This document shows, one piece after another, positions 25,583 to 33,875 of a DNA stretch of 64,000 nt. Origin of the DNA: Bacillota bacterium (lineage in GTDB: Bacteria > Bacillota > Clostridia > Christensenellales > Aristaeellaceae). The stretch spans positions 1-64,000 of the forward strand of contig JAEZIN010000022.1 in NCBI GenBank assembly GCA_023436585.1. The letters are read 5' to 3'. Within the stretch, counting starts at the first letter, position 1. Each line of letters begins with the position of its first letter. The notes under the pieces are model-generated. The model was given only the letters and a program-made list of their open reading frames with translations, was not told where the DNA came from and did no database searches. The position numbers and the translations under genes are program-made.

Positions 25583-26409
25583 ATGGTGTCTTCTTTGGCG
25601 TGGCGGATCTTGGATAAAAGAGCAAGGCTCAAGCAAAGCACGCCTGGAACGGGGTAGTAGGGAAGCCGTGTGATCCAGTACAGCAGCAAAAGGCCCAGAC
25701 CATACAGAAAATACCGCCGGGACCTGTGCGGGGCCAGGATATGGTTCAGCCAGGTATTGATGCCCACATGGTGCTTTTTACGGGCACCCAGGGCCACCAG
25801 CTGTTCATCGGTCACGGGGGAAGCGGCGCCGGCCAGCCGGATCAGCCGCTCTTTTCCAACCACTTTGACAGGCGGTTCCGCAAGGCCCAACTGGGTCTGG
25901 GCGGTGCTGCTTAAAGGTGATACGGTGCACAGCACGCATCGGACCGCGTTGTGATGAAGGCACGCGCGCTGCGCGTCGATGATATCCTGGGCGCTGACCG
26001 GGACGGATTGATGGCGGTTCAAACAGCGGACAAGCACCAACTCGCCCTCCAGCCGGCACAGGACCCCGTCCTCCGTGATGCGCTCCAAACGCAGGGGATG
26101 GGCCAATGTCAGCCAAAGGGATACCTGGAAATGGGCTTGCCGGGGCGGGGCAAGGGGCAGGGCATCCAGCGCTATCTCCCCGCCGATGCGCTCGCGCAGC
26201 GCTTTTTCCCGCCTGGCCACGGTTCTTCTTTTGCCAAGGCGGATGGCCAGGCTTACCAGCAGGAAAAAGGCGATACCGGCGAACAAAGCCGCCAGCGTAA
26301 CGCCCCAGAGGAAAATGAACCAGAGGACGCAGCAGACAAGTATGATCAGGCGCAGTCCCAGGGAATCCAGGACACCGCCCAGGCGTGTTTTTTCCATGTA
26401 CTGTTGCAT
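25579..26409 (-). CDS. Membrane protein with degenerate Mrr-like nuclease domain
   Basis: A 276-residue protein with an N-terminal helical pair (about residues 16-55) and a C-terminal hydrophobic pair (about 228-265). Between them, GVLCRLEGELVLVRCLNRHQ, then QDIIDAQRACLHHNAVRCVL and VVGKERLIRLAG, follow the layout of the Mrr/RecB-like endonuclease fold. The usual catalytic QxK is replaced (VRCL), so nuclease activity is unlikely. ATG 26409 (minus) has AAAGGAG eight bases upstream. The gene ends convergently on the desulfurase (overlap of four bases). This is an inference from pattern only. Confidence 0.6.
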   Translation of the reverse strand: MQQYMEKTRLGGVLDSLGLRLIILVCCVLWFIFLWGVTLAALFAGIAFFLLVSLAIRLGKRRTVARREKALRERIGGEIALDALPLAPPRQAHFQVSLWLTLAHPLRLERITEDGVLCRLEGELVLVRCLNRHQSVPVSAQDIIDAQRACLHHNAVRCVLCTVSPLSSTAQTQLGLAEPPVKVVGKERLIRLAGAASPVTDEQLVALGARKKHHVGINTWLNHILAPHRSRRYFLYGLGLLLLYWITRLPYYPVPGVLCLSLALLSKIRHAKEDTI

Positions 26410-26461
26410 GGGGAAGGCTCCTTTCATGTCAACTGTGAGTGTCTTGTGTGGTTTATGGATA

Positions 26462-26531
26462 AATGGGAAGTTGTGTATGTATCTATTTGGGATTCCGTGC
26501 CTTCGGGCACGGCCAGGGCTTTCCGGTCCAA
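26462..26531 (+). repeat. REP-like element, copy A
   Basis: A GGGAAGT start, a CCGTGCCttcgGGCACGG hairpin and the tail CCAGGGCTTTCCGG recur in the two copies after the MATE gene (42383-42449 and 42478-42546). Located between a divergent promoter region and nadD. Confidence 0.6.
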
Positions 26532-26569
26532 TCCGGGCATATCCTCTGTTTATTTTCTCCCGGCAGCCC

Positions 26570-26598
26570 TTTTCCATCCGGCTTCCATAGGGTATAAT
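26570..26598 (+). promoter_or_regulatory. Promoter of nadD-yqeK
   Basis: Perfect TATAAT (26593-26598), 17-base spacer and a moderate TTTTCC -35 (26570-26575). The start codon is about 25 bases downstream. Confidence 0.5.
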
Positions 26599-26621
26599 GA
26601 GGATGGAAAGGGGGCACTTGG

Positions 26622-27815
26622 TTGAAGCCGGAACGGATCGGTTTGATGGGGGGATCGTTCAACCCAATCCACCTTATGCATGTGGCTGCGGCCAGGATGG
26701 CCATGGAGGAGGCGGCCCTGGACAGGGTGTTGTTTTTGCCGACGGGAAATCCGCCCCACAAAAGGGAGGGCCTGGCGCCGGCCAAACAGCGGCTGGATAT
26801 GGTGCGGCTGGCTCTGGCACAGGAAACAGGTTTTTTCCCCTCAGATATAGAAATGAACAGAAGTGGCACTGTTTATACGGTGGATACGTTATTGATGCTG
26901 CGTGAACAGCTGCCGCGGGCGGAGTTTTTTTATATTATAGGCGAGGATACGCTGTATGATCTGATTAACTGGCGGGAGCCGGAACGCGTATTTCAGATGT
27001 GCCGGTTTCTGGTTTGCTACCGGCCCGGTACCGGGGACAGCACCGACGCCAAGGCCATGCGGGAGGAATTGAAGCGGCGCGGCGCACGGTTCGCATTTCT
27101 TCGCGCGGCGGTGGGGGATATGTCCTCCACGGTCATCAGGGCAAGGCTCGCGGCGGGGAAAGAGCCGGAGGGGCTGCACCCCGCAGTGATGGAATACATC
27201 CGCGCTGCAGGCCTGTATGGTGTGAAGGAGAGCCCGGCCGGGTTCGTAACGCATATGGACAGGCTGATGAACTCCATGAGTGTGCAGCGCATGGCGCATA
27301 CGCTTTGCGTGGCTTATGCCGCGCGGCATTTGGCCGCATTGCACGGGGAGGATATGGAAAAGGCTGCTGCCGCGGGGCTTTTGCACGACTGCGCCAAGGG
27401 AATGGATCAAACCGCCATGCAGGAGTATGTCAGGAAGCACGGCCTGAATGTGGAACGGGCCATCCTTGCATCCGGCGCACTGCTCCATGCCATGGTTGGA
27501 GCGCATATGGCCAGGTATACGTATGGTGTGGAAGACGAACAGGTACTGTCCGCCATTGCCTGCCACACGCTGGGAAAGGTGCCCATGTCGCGGCTGGATA
27601 TGATTGTATATCTGGCGGATAAGATTGAGCCGGGCCGGGAAGAATATCTTGGACTGTATGAGCTAAGGCGGCTGGCGGAATCGGACCTGGCTGCGGCGGT
27701 GCTGCTGTCGCTTCAGCAGACGGCAAGCTATGTGAAGGACCGGGGGAAAACGCTGCACCCCGCCAGCAGCCAAACCATAGACTGGTTAAGGAATACGGTA
27801 AAAAAGTATACATGA
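26622..27815 (+). CDS. nadD: Fused NadD-YqeK: NaMN adenylyltransferase plus HD-domain hydrolase
   Basis: A 397-residue fusion. Residues 1-205 are nicotinate-nucleotide adenylyltransferase (GGSFNPIHLMH at 10-20, FIIGEDT-type segment near 104-111, SSTVIR at 168-173). Residues about 210-397 are YqeK-type HD hydrolase: His226, LLHDCAKG with His255/Asp256, His289 and LADKIEPGR with Asp334. YqeK cleaves diadenosine tetraphosphate in other Bacillota. The usual HxGH is HLMH here, keeping both histidines but losing the glycine. TTG 26622 is the start, preceded by AAAGGGGG. rsfS follows 22 bases later, the usual nadD-yqeK-rsfS order. Confidence 0.9.
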   Translation: MKPERIGLMGGSFNPIHLMHVAAARMAMEEAALDRVLFLPTGNPPHKREGLAPAKQRLDMVRLALAQETGFFPSDIEMNRSGTVYTVDTLLMLREQLPRAEFFYIIGEDTLYDLINWREPERVFQMCRFLVCYRPGTGDSTDAKAMREELKRRGARFAFLRAAVGDMSSTVIRARLAAGKEPEGLHPAVMEYIRAAGLYGVKESPAGFVTHMDRLMNSMSVQRMAHTLCVAYAARHLAALHGEDMEKAAAAGLLHDCAKGMDQTAMQEYVRKHGLNVERAILASGALLHAMVGAHMARYTYGVEDEQVLSAIACHTLGKVPMSRLDMIVYLADKIEPGREEYLGLYELRRLAESDLAAAVLLSLQQTASYVKDRGKTLHPASSQTIDWLRNTVKKYT

Positions 27816-27837
27816 ATGACACCAAGGAGGAGACCGC

Positions 27838-28200
27838 ATGACGGAAGGGACGCTGGCCCTGAAAATCGCAGACATACTGTATGACAAGAAGGCAAAGGAT
27901 ATCGTGGTGCTGGAGGTTGGGCACTTGACCATCCTCACCGACTATTTGGTAATCGCCACTGGGCGCTCCGCCATACAGGTAAAAGCGCTGGCGGAGGAAG
28001 TGGATGACCGCCTGGCGGAGCTGGGAGTTGTTTTGCGCAGGAAGGAAGGCCAGAACGAGGGCCGCTGGATCGTGATGGACTACAGTACGGTGATGGTGCA
28101 TGTTTTCCATCAGGAGGAAAGGACCTTTTACAACCTGGAAAGATTGTGGGATGACGGCCACAACAGAAAGCTGCTGCCCTTTAGCCAGGAGAATGTTTAG
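27838..28200 (+). CDS. rsfS: Ribosomal silencing factor RsfS
   Basis: A 120-residue protein that binds uL14 on the 50S subunit and blocks subunit joining when nutrients are low. DILYDKKAKDIVVLEV and the C-terminal GRWIVMDYSTVMVHVFHQEERTFYNLERLW-type region are unmistakable. AAGGAGGAG precedes the ATG. It is co-transcribed with nadD-yqeK. Confidence 0.95.
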   Translation: MTEGTLALKIADILYDKKAKDIVVLEVGHLTILTDYLVIATGRSAIQVKALAEEVDDRLAELGVVLRRKEGQNEGRWIVMDYSTVMVHVFHQEERTFYNLERLWDDGHNRKLLPFSQENV

Positions 28201-28371
28201 GAAATATCAATACATATATTTACATGCAATGGAAATGGTGGTAATATAGTTCTGAATAGATTGTAACTGACAAGTGCAGCATGCAACTTCCTATACAAAA
28301 GAACCAAGGGTTCTATGATTATGCGACTACGCACAATAGAAGCATAGCGGGAACCTTGAAAGGGGCAATGC

Positions 28372-28677
28372 ATGATGGAAGCCAGAATTATACCGCGAAA
28401 TCTCATGGAAGAAATGGTCGACAGCAGACTGGATGAGTACATGAGGAGCGAGGCTGTCTGTCAATGCGAAAAGTGCCGGGCGGATGTGATGGCCCTGGCA
28501 CTGAACAATCTACAGCCCAGGTACGTCGTCAGCGTCAGCGGAGAAGTATATTCAAGATATGATTCCGTGAAGACGCAGTTTCAGGCGGATGTGATTACGA
28601 CCATTTTATGCGCCATCGCTGTCATCAACAAAAGGCCCCGGCATGATGGGGAACTGAAATCAGCAATCTCCCTGTAA
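28372..28677 (+). CDS. ComFB-family protein
   Basis: A 101-residue protein resembling late competence development protein ComFB (Pfam PF10719). The signature is an N-terminal NLMEEMVDSRLDEYM, then a CxCxxC-like metal site (CQCEKCRADVMALALN), then LQPRYVVS. The cysteines probably bind zinc. The role is unclear even in Bacillus. AAAGGGG lies before two adjacent ATGs (28372 and 28375). The 170-base upstream gap has no gene. A terminator follows. Confidence 0.82.
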   Translation: MMEARIIPRNLMEEMVDSRLDEYMRSEAVCQCEKCRADVMALALNNLQPRYVVSVSGEVYSRYDSVKTQFQADVITTILCAIAVINKRPRHDGELKSAISL

Positions 28678-28728
28678 CCGGATGCCATGTATGTTGTCCT
28701 GGCAGGTAAAAAGAAGACAGAAAGCAAG

Positions 28729-28765
28729 AACGCCCCGCTGCTTGAGTAACAGCGGGGCGTTGATT
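28729..28765. terminator. Terminator between comFB and the MerR-type gene
   Basis: AACGCCCCGCTG/CAGCGGGGCGTT, a 12-bp stem at 28729-28761 between convergent genes. Confidence 0.8.
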
Positions 28766-28774
28766 ATTGTATGG

Positions 28775-29692
28775 TTATTTCCTTTTCACCGGTTCCAGCA
28801 AATGAAGGAAGTAATTCGGGCCGATACCCTCCGGGGCGTCATTGCGGATATGCTCCTCAAAGCATGGCCTGGAGCTGTCCTGGGTATATTCCTCATGACC
28901 GGACAGGTATTGCATGAATCTGTCCCAGGAGGCGCCGATGTCGTCGCTGCTTTCGAATACGGCGTACAGGCCGCCCGGCACGGTCATCTCCTGCAGGGGG
29001 GCGGGGATGGCAATGCCCTCGGGGATGGAGGCCAGGACACCGTACCCGTAGGGCTTTCCCTCGCCGCTGGGCATGGGGGGCATGTTGCGGCCGAAAATGC
29101 GGGCGGTGCCCAGCAGGTTCTTTTCCTTCAGCCACTGAAGGACTGCTTTTTGCGCCTCATCCTCCGGTGATTCGCTGACCACGGTGCAGCATGCGGCCCG
29201 CATGGGGGGCAGCGTAATGAACCTGACGTGCAGGTTTGCGGTATTTGCATTCATGATGGGCTGATCCTCCTTCTTACAATCTGCGAATTCTGCTTGTTGC
29301 ATGGCGGAGAGCATCTGATCCAGGTCCTCCGCCCAGAAATATTTGTCTTGCAGGCTGCTTACAGCCGACAAAAGCGCTTTCAGGCTTTTTTCGGCGGATT
29401 CGTTGAAAAGCTTCTGGTCTTCCAGCATATGCAGGTACTGGCTGATGACCAGGCGCAGCGTCTTCATGGAACCGCTGTCCAGGACCTTTTTGATATCCTT
29501 GAGGGAAATATCATAGCTCCTGAGCAGTGCGGTAAGCTTGATGCAAAAAACGCCGCGGCTGTCATAGCTGCGCCAGCCGGAAACGGGATCCCGGCTGCTC
29601 TTGATGAGACCTTCCGATTCCCAGTGCCGGAGCGTTCGGCTCGTCAGCTTCAGCTGCTCCGACAGTTTTTGTATCGCAATATGCTGGTCCAT
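28775..29692 (-). CDS. MerR-family regulator with GyrI-like effector domain
   Basis: A 305-residue regulator. An N-terminal MerR winged helix (IQKLSEQLKLTSRTLRHWESEGLI, starting near residue 7) and a dimerisation coiled coil (about 80-135) precede a GyrI/AraC-effector-like ligand domain (about 150-300), the BmrR layout that binds lipophilic drugs. The start is about 175 bases from the divergent leader ORF and ABC exporter, and an inverted repeat lies between them. It therefore probably controls the exporter, itself, or both. Confidence 0.85.
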   Translation of the reverse strand: MDQHIAIQKLSEQLKLTSRTLRHWESEGLIKSSRDPVSGWRSYDSRGVFCIKLTALLRSYDISLKDIKKVLDSGSMKTLRLVISQYLHMLEDQKLFNESAEKSLKALLSAVSSLQDKYFWAEDLDQMLSAMQQAEFADCKKEDQPIMNANTANLHVRFITLPPMRAACCTVVSESPEDEAQKAVLQWLKEKNLLGTARIFGRNMPPMPSGEGKPYGYGVLASIPEGIAIPAPLQEMTVPGGLYAVFESSDDIGASWDRFMQYLSGHEEYTQDSSRPCFEEHIRNDAPEGIGPNYFLHLLEPVKRK

Positions 29693-29738
29693 GATGCTCT
29701 CCCGTAGTGTTCCTTGAGATATCTCGAAGTCATTGTAT

Positions 29739-29765
29739 CACTTGCCGTAGCGTCAATTGCAAGTG
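29739..29765. promoter_or_regulatory. Probable operator of the MerR-type regulator
   Basis: CACTTGC (29739-29745) and GCAAGTG (29759-29765) form a perfect inverted repeat with 13 bases between, in the divergent control region. Confidence 0.5.
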
Positions 29766-29802
29766 CCTTTTGGAAAAATTTTTATAAAGAATACACTGGC
29801 GC

Positions 29803-29831
29803 TTGACATGCATTTTTCGTAATGCTATAGT
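29803..29831 (+). promoter_or_regulatory. Strong sigma-A promoter for the leader ORF and ABC exporter
   Basis: Consensus TTGACA (29803-29808), exactly 17 bases, then TATAGT (29826-29831). Confidence 0.85.
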
Positions 29832-29866
29832 ATCCAATGGAAATCAATAGCAAGGAGGTGAAGCGC

Positions 29867-30019
29867 ATGAACCGACAGGAAGCCATGAAGGATTCCGGCA
29901 TATGGCAGAACATCGGGGAAGTGGCAGTACAGACAGGTAATTTCGGCCTGTCCGTGCATTCGTGTGCCCTTTTGCGGCCAAACGTGCGCTTCTCCGGTGT
30001 GTTACCTGCCTTCGCTTAA
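29867..30019 (+). CDS. Short leader ORF before the ABC exporter
   Basis: A 50-codon ORF with an excellent ribosome site (AAGGAGGTG, seven bases before ATG 29867). It lies about 30 bases after a consensus promoter and ends about 30 bases before an intrinsic terminator. The peptide begins MNRQEAMKDSGIW and ends RFSGVLPAFA; it has no signal peptide or domain. Bases 29992-29998 (CTCCGGT, codons 42-45) can pair with the 5' arm of the terminator, so translation of the peptide could decide readthrough. This layout resembles the attenuators of antibiotic-responsive genes. No homologue is recognised. Confidence 0.6.
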   Translation: MNRQEAMKDSGIWQNIGEVAVQTGNFGLSVHSCALLRPNVRFSGVLPAFA

Positions 30020-30047
30020 AAACGTGGGCGGACGATAACGCCTGTTT

Positions 30048-30081
30048 ACCGGGAGCAACTTTTGCCGCTCCCGGTTTTTTT
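30048..30081 (+). terminator. Terminator between the leader ORF and the ABC genes
   Basis: ACCGGGAGC (30048-30056) pairs with GCTCCCGGT (30067-30075), followed by six Ts. It lies 34 bases before the first exporter gene, so it must be conditional or leaky. Confidence 0.88.
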
Positions 30082-30114
30082 GTGTTCATTTATGGTTCGA
30101 AAGGATTGGCTGAT

Positions 30115-30927
30115 ATGCAGCACACAGGCAAATGTTCCTGGTGGAAAGGGTTCCGTGCGGTGGCCGGATTATCCGCCAGACAGGTTTTTGACGGGAATTT
30201 ATTTCAGGTGATGGGCGAATATGTCATGCGGTTCATGCAGTTTCTGCTGCTGACCTTGATCTGGCGGTCCCTTGCTTCTGGCGGGGCCGACCTTGGCGGC
30301 ATGCCCCTAAACCAACTTCTCACGTATACCTTGATGGCATCGGTTCTTCGGCAGCAGCTGGATATTATCACCCCCGCCACTTCCGCGCTGTGGGAAGGTT
30401 CCATCATTGGTAGGTATACAAGGCCCATGGAGATTTTCCATAGCCTGACCGCGGAAACCATAGGCCGGTGGTGGATACCGGTGTTCCTGTTTTACGGTCT
30501 GCCGCTATGGATCCTCTCTCCGCTGCTTGGCATCAACCCGCTGCCGTCAAGCGCGGCAAACGGGCTTCTGGCCCTTGTAAGCCTCGCCATGAGCGCTTCG
30601 CTGGGGTTCGCGCTGGATTTCTTGTTCGCGTCCCTGGCCATGCGCATGAAAAACGGCTGCTGGGCGGTAACCCATATGCGTGGGGCGCTTTTTGCGTTGC
30701 TGTCCGGCGCGTTTATTCCTTTTTCCATGATGCCGGCGTCCATTGCCCGCATCCTCGCCCTGCTGCCCATGGGATCAGTTGCCCACGCACCGCTCAGCCT
30801 GTATGTGGGGCAGGGGGATGCGGTTACGCTGCTTGTTTTGCAGGCGGGCTGGAATATTGTTTTGTGGCCGCTGGCTAGGATTGTTTTCAAAAAAAGCGAA
30901 GAAAGGATGATCTCCTATGGCGGATAA
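30115..30927 (+). CDS. ABC-2 type permease, subunit 1
   Basis: A 270-residue permease with about six membrane helices, no signal peptide and the amphipathic segment ALWEGSIIGRYTRPMEIFHS typical of the ABC2_membrane_6 (DUF990) exporters. It pairs with the next permease and the ATPase. ATG 30115 follows AAAGGA. The stop overlaps the next start by 11 bases. The transported substrate is unknown; the drug-type MerR regulator points to toxic compounds. Confidence 0.82.
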   Translation: MQHTGKCSWWKGFRAVAGLSARQVFDGNLFQVMGEYVMRFMQFLLLTLIWRSLASGGADLGGMPLNQLLTYTLMASVLRQQLDIITPATSALWEGSIIGRYTRPMEIFHSLTAETIGRWWIPVFLFYGLPLWILSPLLGINPLPSSAANGLLALVSLAMSASLGFALDFLFASLAMRMKNGCWAVTHMRGALFALLSGAFIPFSMMPASIARILALLPMGSVAHAPLSLYVGQGDAVTLLVLQAGWNIVLWPLARIVFKKSEERMISYGG

Positions 30928-31762
30928 AATCAAAACGCTTTTTCGCCTGTACAGAACTTATGGCAAAATGGACCTCATGTGGTTTTTGCGGGATACGAAG
31001 TATTGCGTGTTACAGATTATAACCGACCTGGTCACCACCGGCGCGGCCATGGCCGGGGTGTTTGTACTGGCCAGGCGGTTCGGCGGTATCGGCGGCATGA
31101 CGCAAGACCAGCTTCTTTTCATGCTGGGGTATGCCATGCTGTGCGACGGCGTGTTCTCTCTTTTCTTTATCGGGTACAACTTTGGGCAGATCAGCAGGAC
31201 CATCGGCCGCGGGCAGCTGGATCACAATATGATCCAGCCCGTTCCCTTGTGGATGCAGCTTCTAACCGGCGGGTTTTCCCCCGTATCCGGTTCCGGAATC
31301 CTTATATGCGGCACAGGCCTTACGGTGTACGCCGTCAGCCGGCTCCCGTTGACCGTTACGCCCAGCTGGGCACTGCTGCTGATACTGAGCGTGCTGGCAT
31401 CCGTCGTGATATTCCTGGCCTGTATATACCTCATATCCTGCATTGCTTTCTGGGCGCCGGTAGCCGCCGAGGAGTCGGCCTCGTTGGTGCATGAGATGTT
31501 CAATACCCTGAAGCGGTATCCCCTGGGGGGGATGGGCATAGGCTGGCAGGCCGTATTTTGCTCCGTGGCTCCCGTCGGGCTTGCCGGATGGTTCCCCAGC
31601 GTGTGGCTGATGGGGAAAGGTTCCGAGGCCCCCTTTTTCCCGTACTTGACTTTTGTGATGGCATCCCTGTTAGGACTTATGGCAGCAAGGCTGTTTCGGA
31701 AAGGAATGAAGTATTATGCAACCCATGGTTCACCAAGATACACCGGCTTTGGACATCGTTAA
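30917..31762 (+). CDS. ABC-2 type permease, subunit 2 (DUF990-like)
   Basis: A 281-residue permease with about six helices. GYNFGQISRTIGRGQLDHNM followed by IQPVPLWMQLL matches the cytoplasmic loop of the ABC2_membrane_6 family, and the LKRYPLGG...PVGLAGWFPS segment is also typical. It overlaps the genes on both sides (11 and 47 bases), showing tight coupling in one complex. Confidence 0.86.
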   Translation: MADKIKTLFRLYRTYGKMDLMWFLRDTKYCVLQIITDLVTTGAAMAGVFVLARRFGGIGGMTQDQLLFMLGYAMLCDGVFSLFFIGYNFGQISRTIGRGQLDHNMIQPVPLWMQLLTGGFSPVSGSGILICGTGLTVYAVSRLPLTVTPSWALLLILSVLASVVIFLACIYLISCIAFWAPVAAEESASLVHEMFNTLKRYPLGGMGIGWQAVFCSVAPVGLAGWFPSVWLMGKGSEAPFFPYLTFVMASLLGLMAARLFRKGMKYYATHGSPRYTGFGHR

Positions 31763-32726
31763 TGTCAGCAAGCTCTATACCCAATGGCAGCGCTCCGGCC
31801 AGTGGAAGGATATCGTGAAAAACCTGATCCGCCCGGAAAAGAAGGAGGTCGGGGCGCTGGATCATCTGTCGCTTCAGGTGCAAAAGGGCGAGTTCGTGGC
31901 CTATGCCGGGGCCAATGGCGCGGGCAAAAGCACCACCATCAAGATTCTCTCCGGCATACTGCAGCCGACGGACGGGCAGGTGACGGTGCTGGGCATGTCG
32001 CCGGCCAGGGACAGGGTGGCGCTGATGAAGCGCATCGGCGTACTGTTCGGCCAGCGCACGGAATTGTGGTTCGACCATCCGGTAATTACAAGCTACGCCT
32101 GGAAAAAGAGCGTGTGGAACATCCCGGAGGATGTATACCAAGAAAACCTGGCCATGGTGACGGAGCTCCTGGACCTGAAGGATCTTTTAAGCACCTTCGC
32201 CAGAGAATTGAGCCTTGGGCAGCGGATGCGGGCCGATCTGGGGATGCTGCTGCTGCACAGCCCGGAGGTGCTGTTCCTGGATGAACCCACCTTGGGGCTG
32301 GACGTGCTGGCCAAGCGTCAAATGATAGACTTCTTAAAAAAGGTGAACCGCGAGAAGGGTACCACGGTCATCGTCACCAGCCACGACATGGATGACCTGG
32401 AGGCCATGGCCCAGCGGATCATCCTGCTGTCCAACGGAAGGATTGCTTTCGACGGCGACTTCCACGCGCTGCGCAAGGTTCAGGGCGGCTTTACACGCCT
32501 GCTGGTCAGCGGCCCGGAAAGGCCTCCGGAATGGCCGGGAATGGAATGGGTAGCCACCCGCGAAGGTGTGCACGAGTACGCCTTCCAGCAGACGGACATG
32601 GCATTTTCGCAGGTACTGAAGACACTGGCCGGCACGCCGGGCATTACCGACCTGGAGATGCGCAAGGCGCCTATCGAGGAAGTGGTGGCGTCACTGTATA
32701 TGGCGTGGAAGAAGGAGACGGCATGA
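31716..32726 (+). CDS. ABC exporter ATP-binding protein
   Basis: A 336-residue ATPase of the DrrA/NatA-like exporter class. Walker A GANGAGKST (65-73), signature LSLGQRMRADLG and Walker B VLFLDEPTLGLD are intact. A C-terminal extension of about 85 residues follows the nucleotide-binding domain. ATG 31716 has GGAAAGGA upstream and lies inside the end of the preceding gene. Together with the two permeases it forms a complete exporter. Confidence 0.92.
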   Translation: MQPMVHQDTPALDIVNVSKLYTQWQRSGQWKDIVKNLIRPEKKEVGALDHLSLQVQKGEFVAYAGANGAGKSTTIKILSGILQPTDGQVTVLGMSPARDRVALMKRIGVLFGQRTELWFDHPVITSYAWKKSVWNIPEDVYQENLAMVTELLDLKDLLSTFARELSLGQRMRADLGMLLLHSPEVLFLDEPTLGLDVLAKRQMIDFLKKVNREKGTTVIVTSHDMDDLEAMAQRIILLSNGRIAFDGDFHALRKVQGGFTRLLVSGPERPPEWPGMEWVATREGVHEYAFQQTDMAFSQVLKTLAGTPGITDLEMRKAPIEEVVASLYMAWKKETA

Positions 32727-32735
32727 ACAAAAAGG

Positions 32736-32761
32736 GCCCGGAGTGTATAGGCGCTCCGGGC
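32736..32761 (+). terminator. Hairpin after the ABC operon
   Basis: GCCCGGAG/CTCCGGGC stem. There is no T-run, so it is a weak terminator or an mRNA end stabiliser. Confidence 0.4.
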
Positions 32762-32904
32762 TCCATAGTTCTGAGAAAGAATACGCAGTCGTTCTCGATG
32801 CGTGGTATGATCCTGCATTTTTATAGAATTTTTCCCGTTTTTACTGTACAATGGTCTTACATAGCAATTTGCTTTTCCTGTTAAATAGGGGGAACACTAT
32901 TAAA

Positions 32905-33141
32905 ATGAGGGACTCTGTCAGAGCCTTTTTGCTTGTGGTGAACATAGTATCGTTTATTTTTGTATGTCTATTTGGATTGGTTGGTGTCGTAGTTGATATT
33001 ATTGGTCCGGGAGAATTTGATAGACTGCTCGCGCGGTTCAATATTGCTTGGAGTTTTGATCAAGGCACTATTGCGGGCTATATTTGCTTGGCGGTCTTAA
33101 TCATTACATACTTTTCGCGCAAAAAGCTATTCAAAGTATAG
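32905..33141 (+). CDS. Hypothetical small membrane protein
   Basis: A 78-residue protein with two hydrophobic helices (about residues 7-30 and 55-70), no recognised family. The region is visibly richer in A and T than its neighbours, with different codon choice, suggesting later acquisition. The start is uncertain: the only purine-rich site (AGGGGG) is about 12 bases upstream. Confidence 0.45.
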   Translation: MRDSVRAFLLVVNIVSFIFVCLFGLVGVVVDIIGPGEFDRLLARFNIAWSFDQGTIAGYICLAVLIITYFSRKKLFKV

Positions 33142-33287
33142 CCTCAAACTTTCTGTTTATAAAGGTGGCATGCTGGGGCGAAAGACGGTATCCGACAGGC
33201 TTAGCACATGATTGGGCAGCACAAACTGGAAAATCGTTATGGAGAGCCAGAGCAGGTTTTAAAGAATGTGCATAACGGGTGGGGTGA

Positions 33288-33767
33288 ATGATGCGCATTT
33301 TAGGGGACAAGGAATGTGAAGGCATATGGGATTACATATACACAGAATTTATGTTCAAGCCTGGCATTCAAAATGGCCCGGCTCCATTTTCATTTACACA
33401 GGATGCCAGGGTTTTTACATTGACAAGCTATTGGACAGATGAGCAGGAAGCTGTTATTCATGGTATTTTTCGGAATATATGTGACGATGAACTATATGCA
33501 CTGGACTGGCAGCACGATTGCTTTTCTTTTTCACCAAAGGAAGAAATCATGCCGGGCATGAACTGGCACGATGATATCAGGCATTGTCAAGTATATTTTC
33601 CAAGCTATTATCCAAACGGAGATTATCACTTTTTTGTTTCAAAAGATTTCACGTATGGTATGGCAGGTCACCCATGGCGAAGGGAACTTTGGGTTTGGGG
33701 ACAGGAGCTCATTCAGGCTTTTAGCCAAAAACAAAAGGAACTTGAAATTAATGAAAAGATGTTATAG
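33288..33767 (+). CDS. DUF2716-family protein
   Basis: A 159-residue cytoplasmic protein, Trp- and Tyr-rich. ELYALDWQHDCFSFSP and HCQVYFPSYYPNGDYHFFVS, with WRRELWVWGQELI, fit the DUF2716 family of unknown function. GTGGGGTGA precedes two ATGs (33288 and 33291). Just upstream, a 27-codon open fragment (33208-33291) overlaps its start and may be the tail of a lost gene. The low GC of 32.8-33.8 kb sets this gene apart. Confidence 0.65.
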   Translation: MMRILGDKECEGIWDYIYTEFMFKPGIQNGPAPFSFTQDARVFTLTSYWTDEQEAVIHGIFRNICDDELYALDWQHDCFSFSPKEEIMPGMNWHDDIRHCQVYFPSYYPNGDYHFFVSKDFTYGMAGHPWRRELWVWGQELIQAFSQKQKELEINEKML

Positions 33768-33835
33768 ATTCTTTGCATGGAGTTATGTTCATAATCCCTA
33801 CTGAAAGATTCCAATTTGCAACGGCTCATCTGCCA

Positions 33836-33866
33836 AAGGCCCCGGAAAAATTTCCAGGGCCCTTCC
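33836..33866 (-). terminator. Hairpin after the barrel-protein gene
   Basis: On the minus strand GGGCCCTGGAAA pairs imperfectly with TTTCCGGGGCC, followed by TTTGG, eight or so bases after the stop. Confidence 0.6.
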
Positions 33867-33875
33867 TAATTGTAT

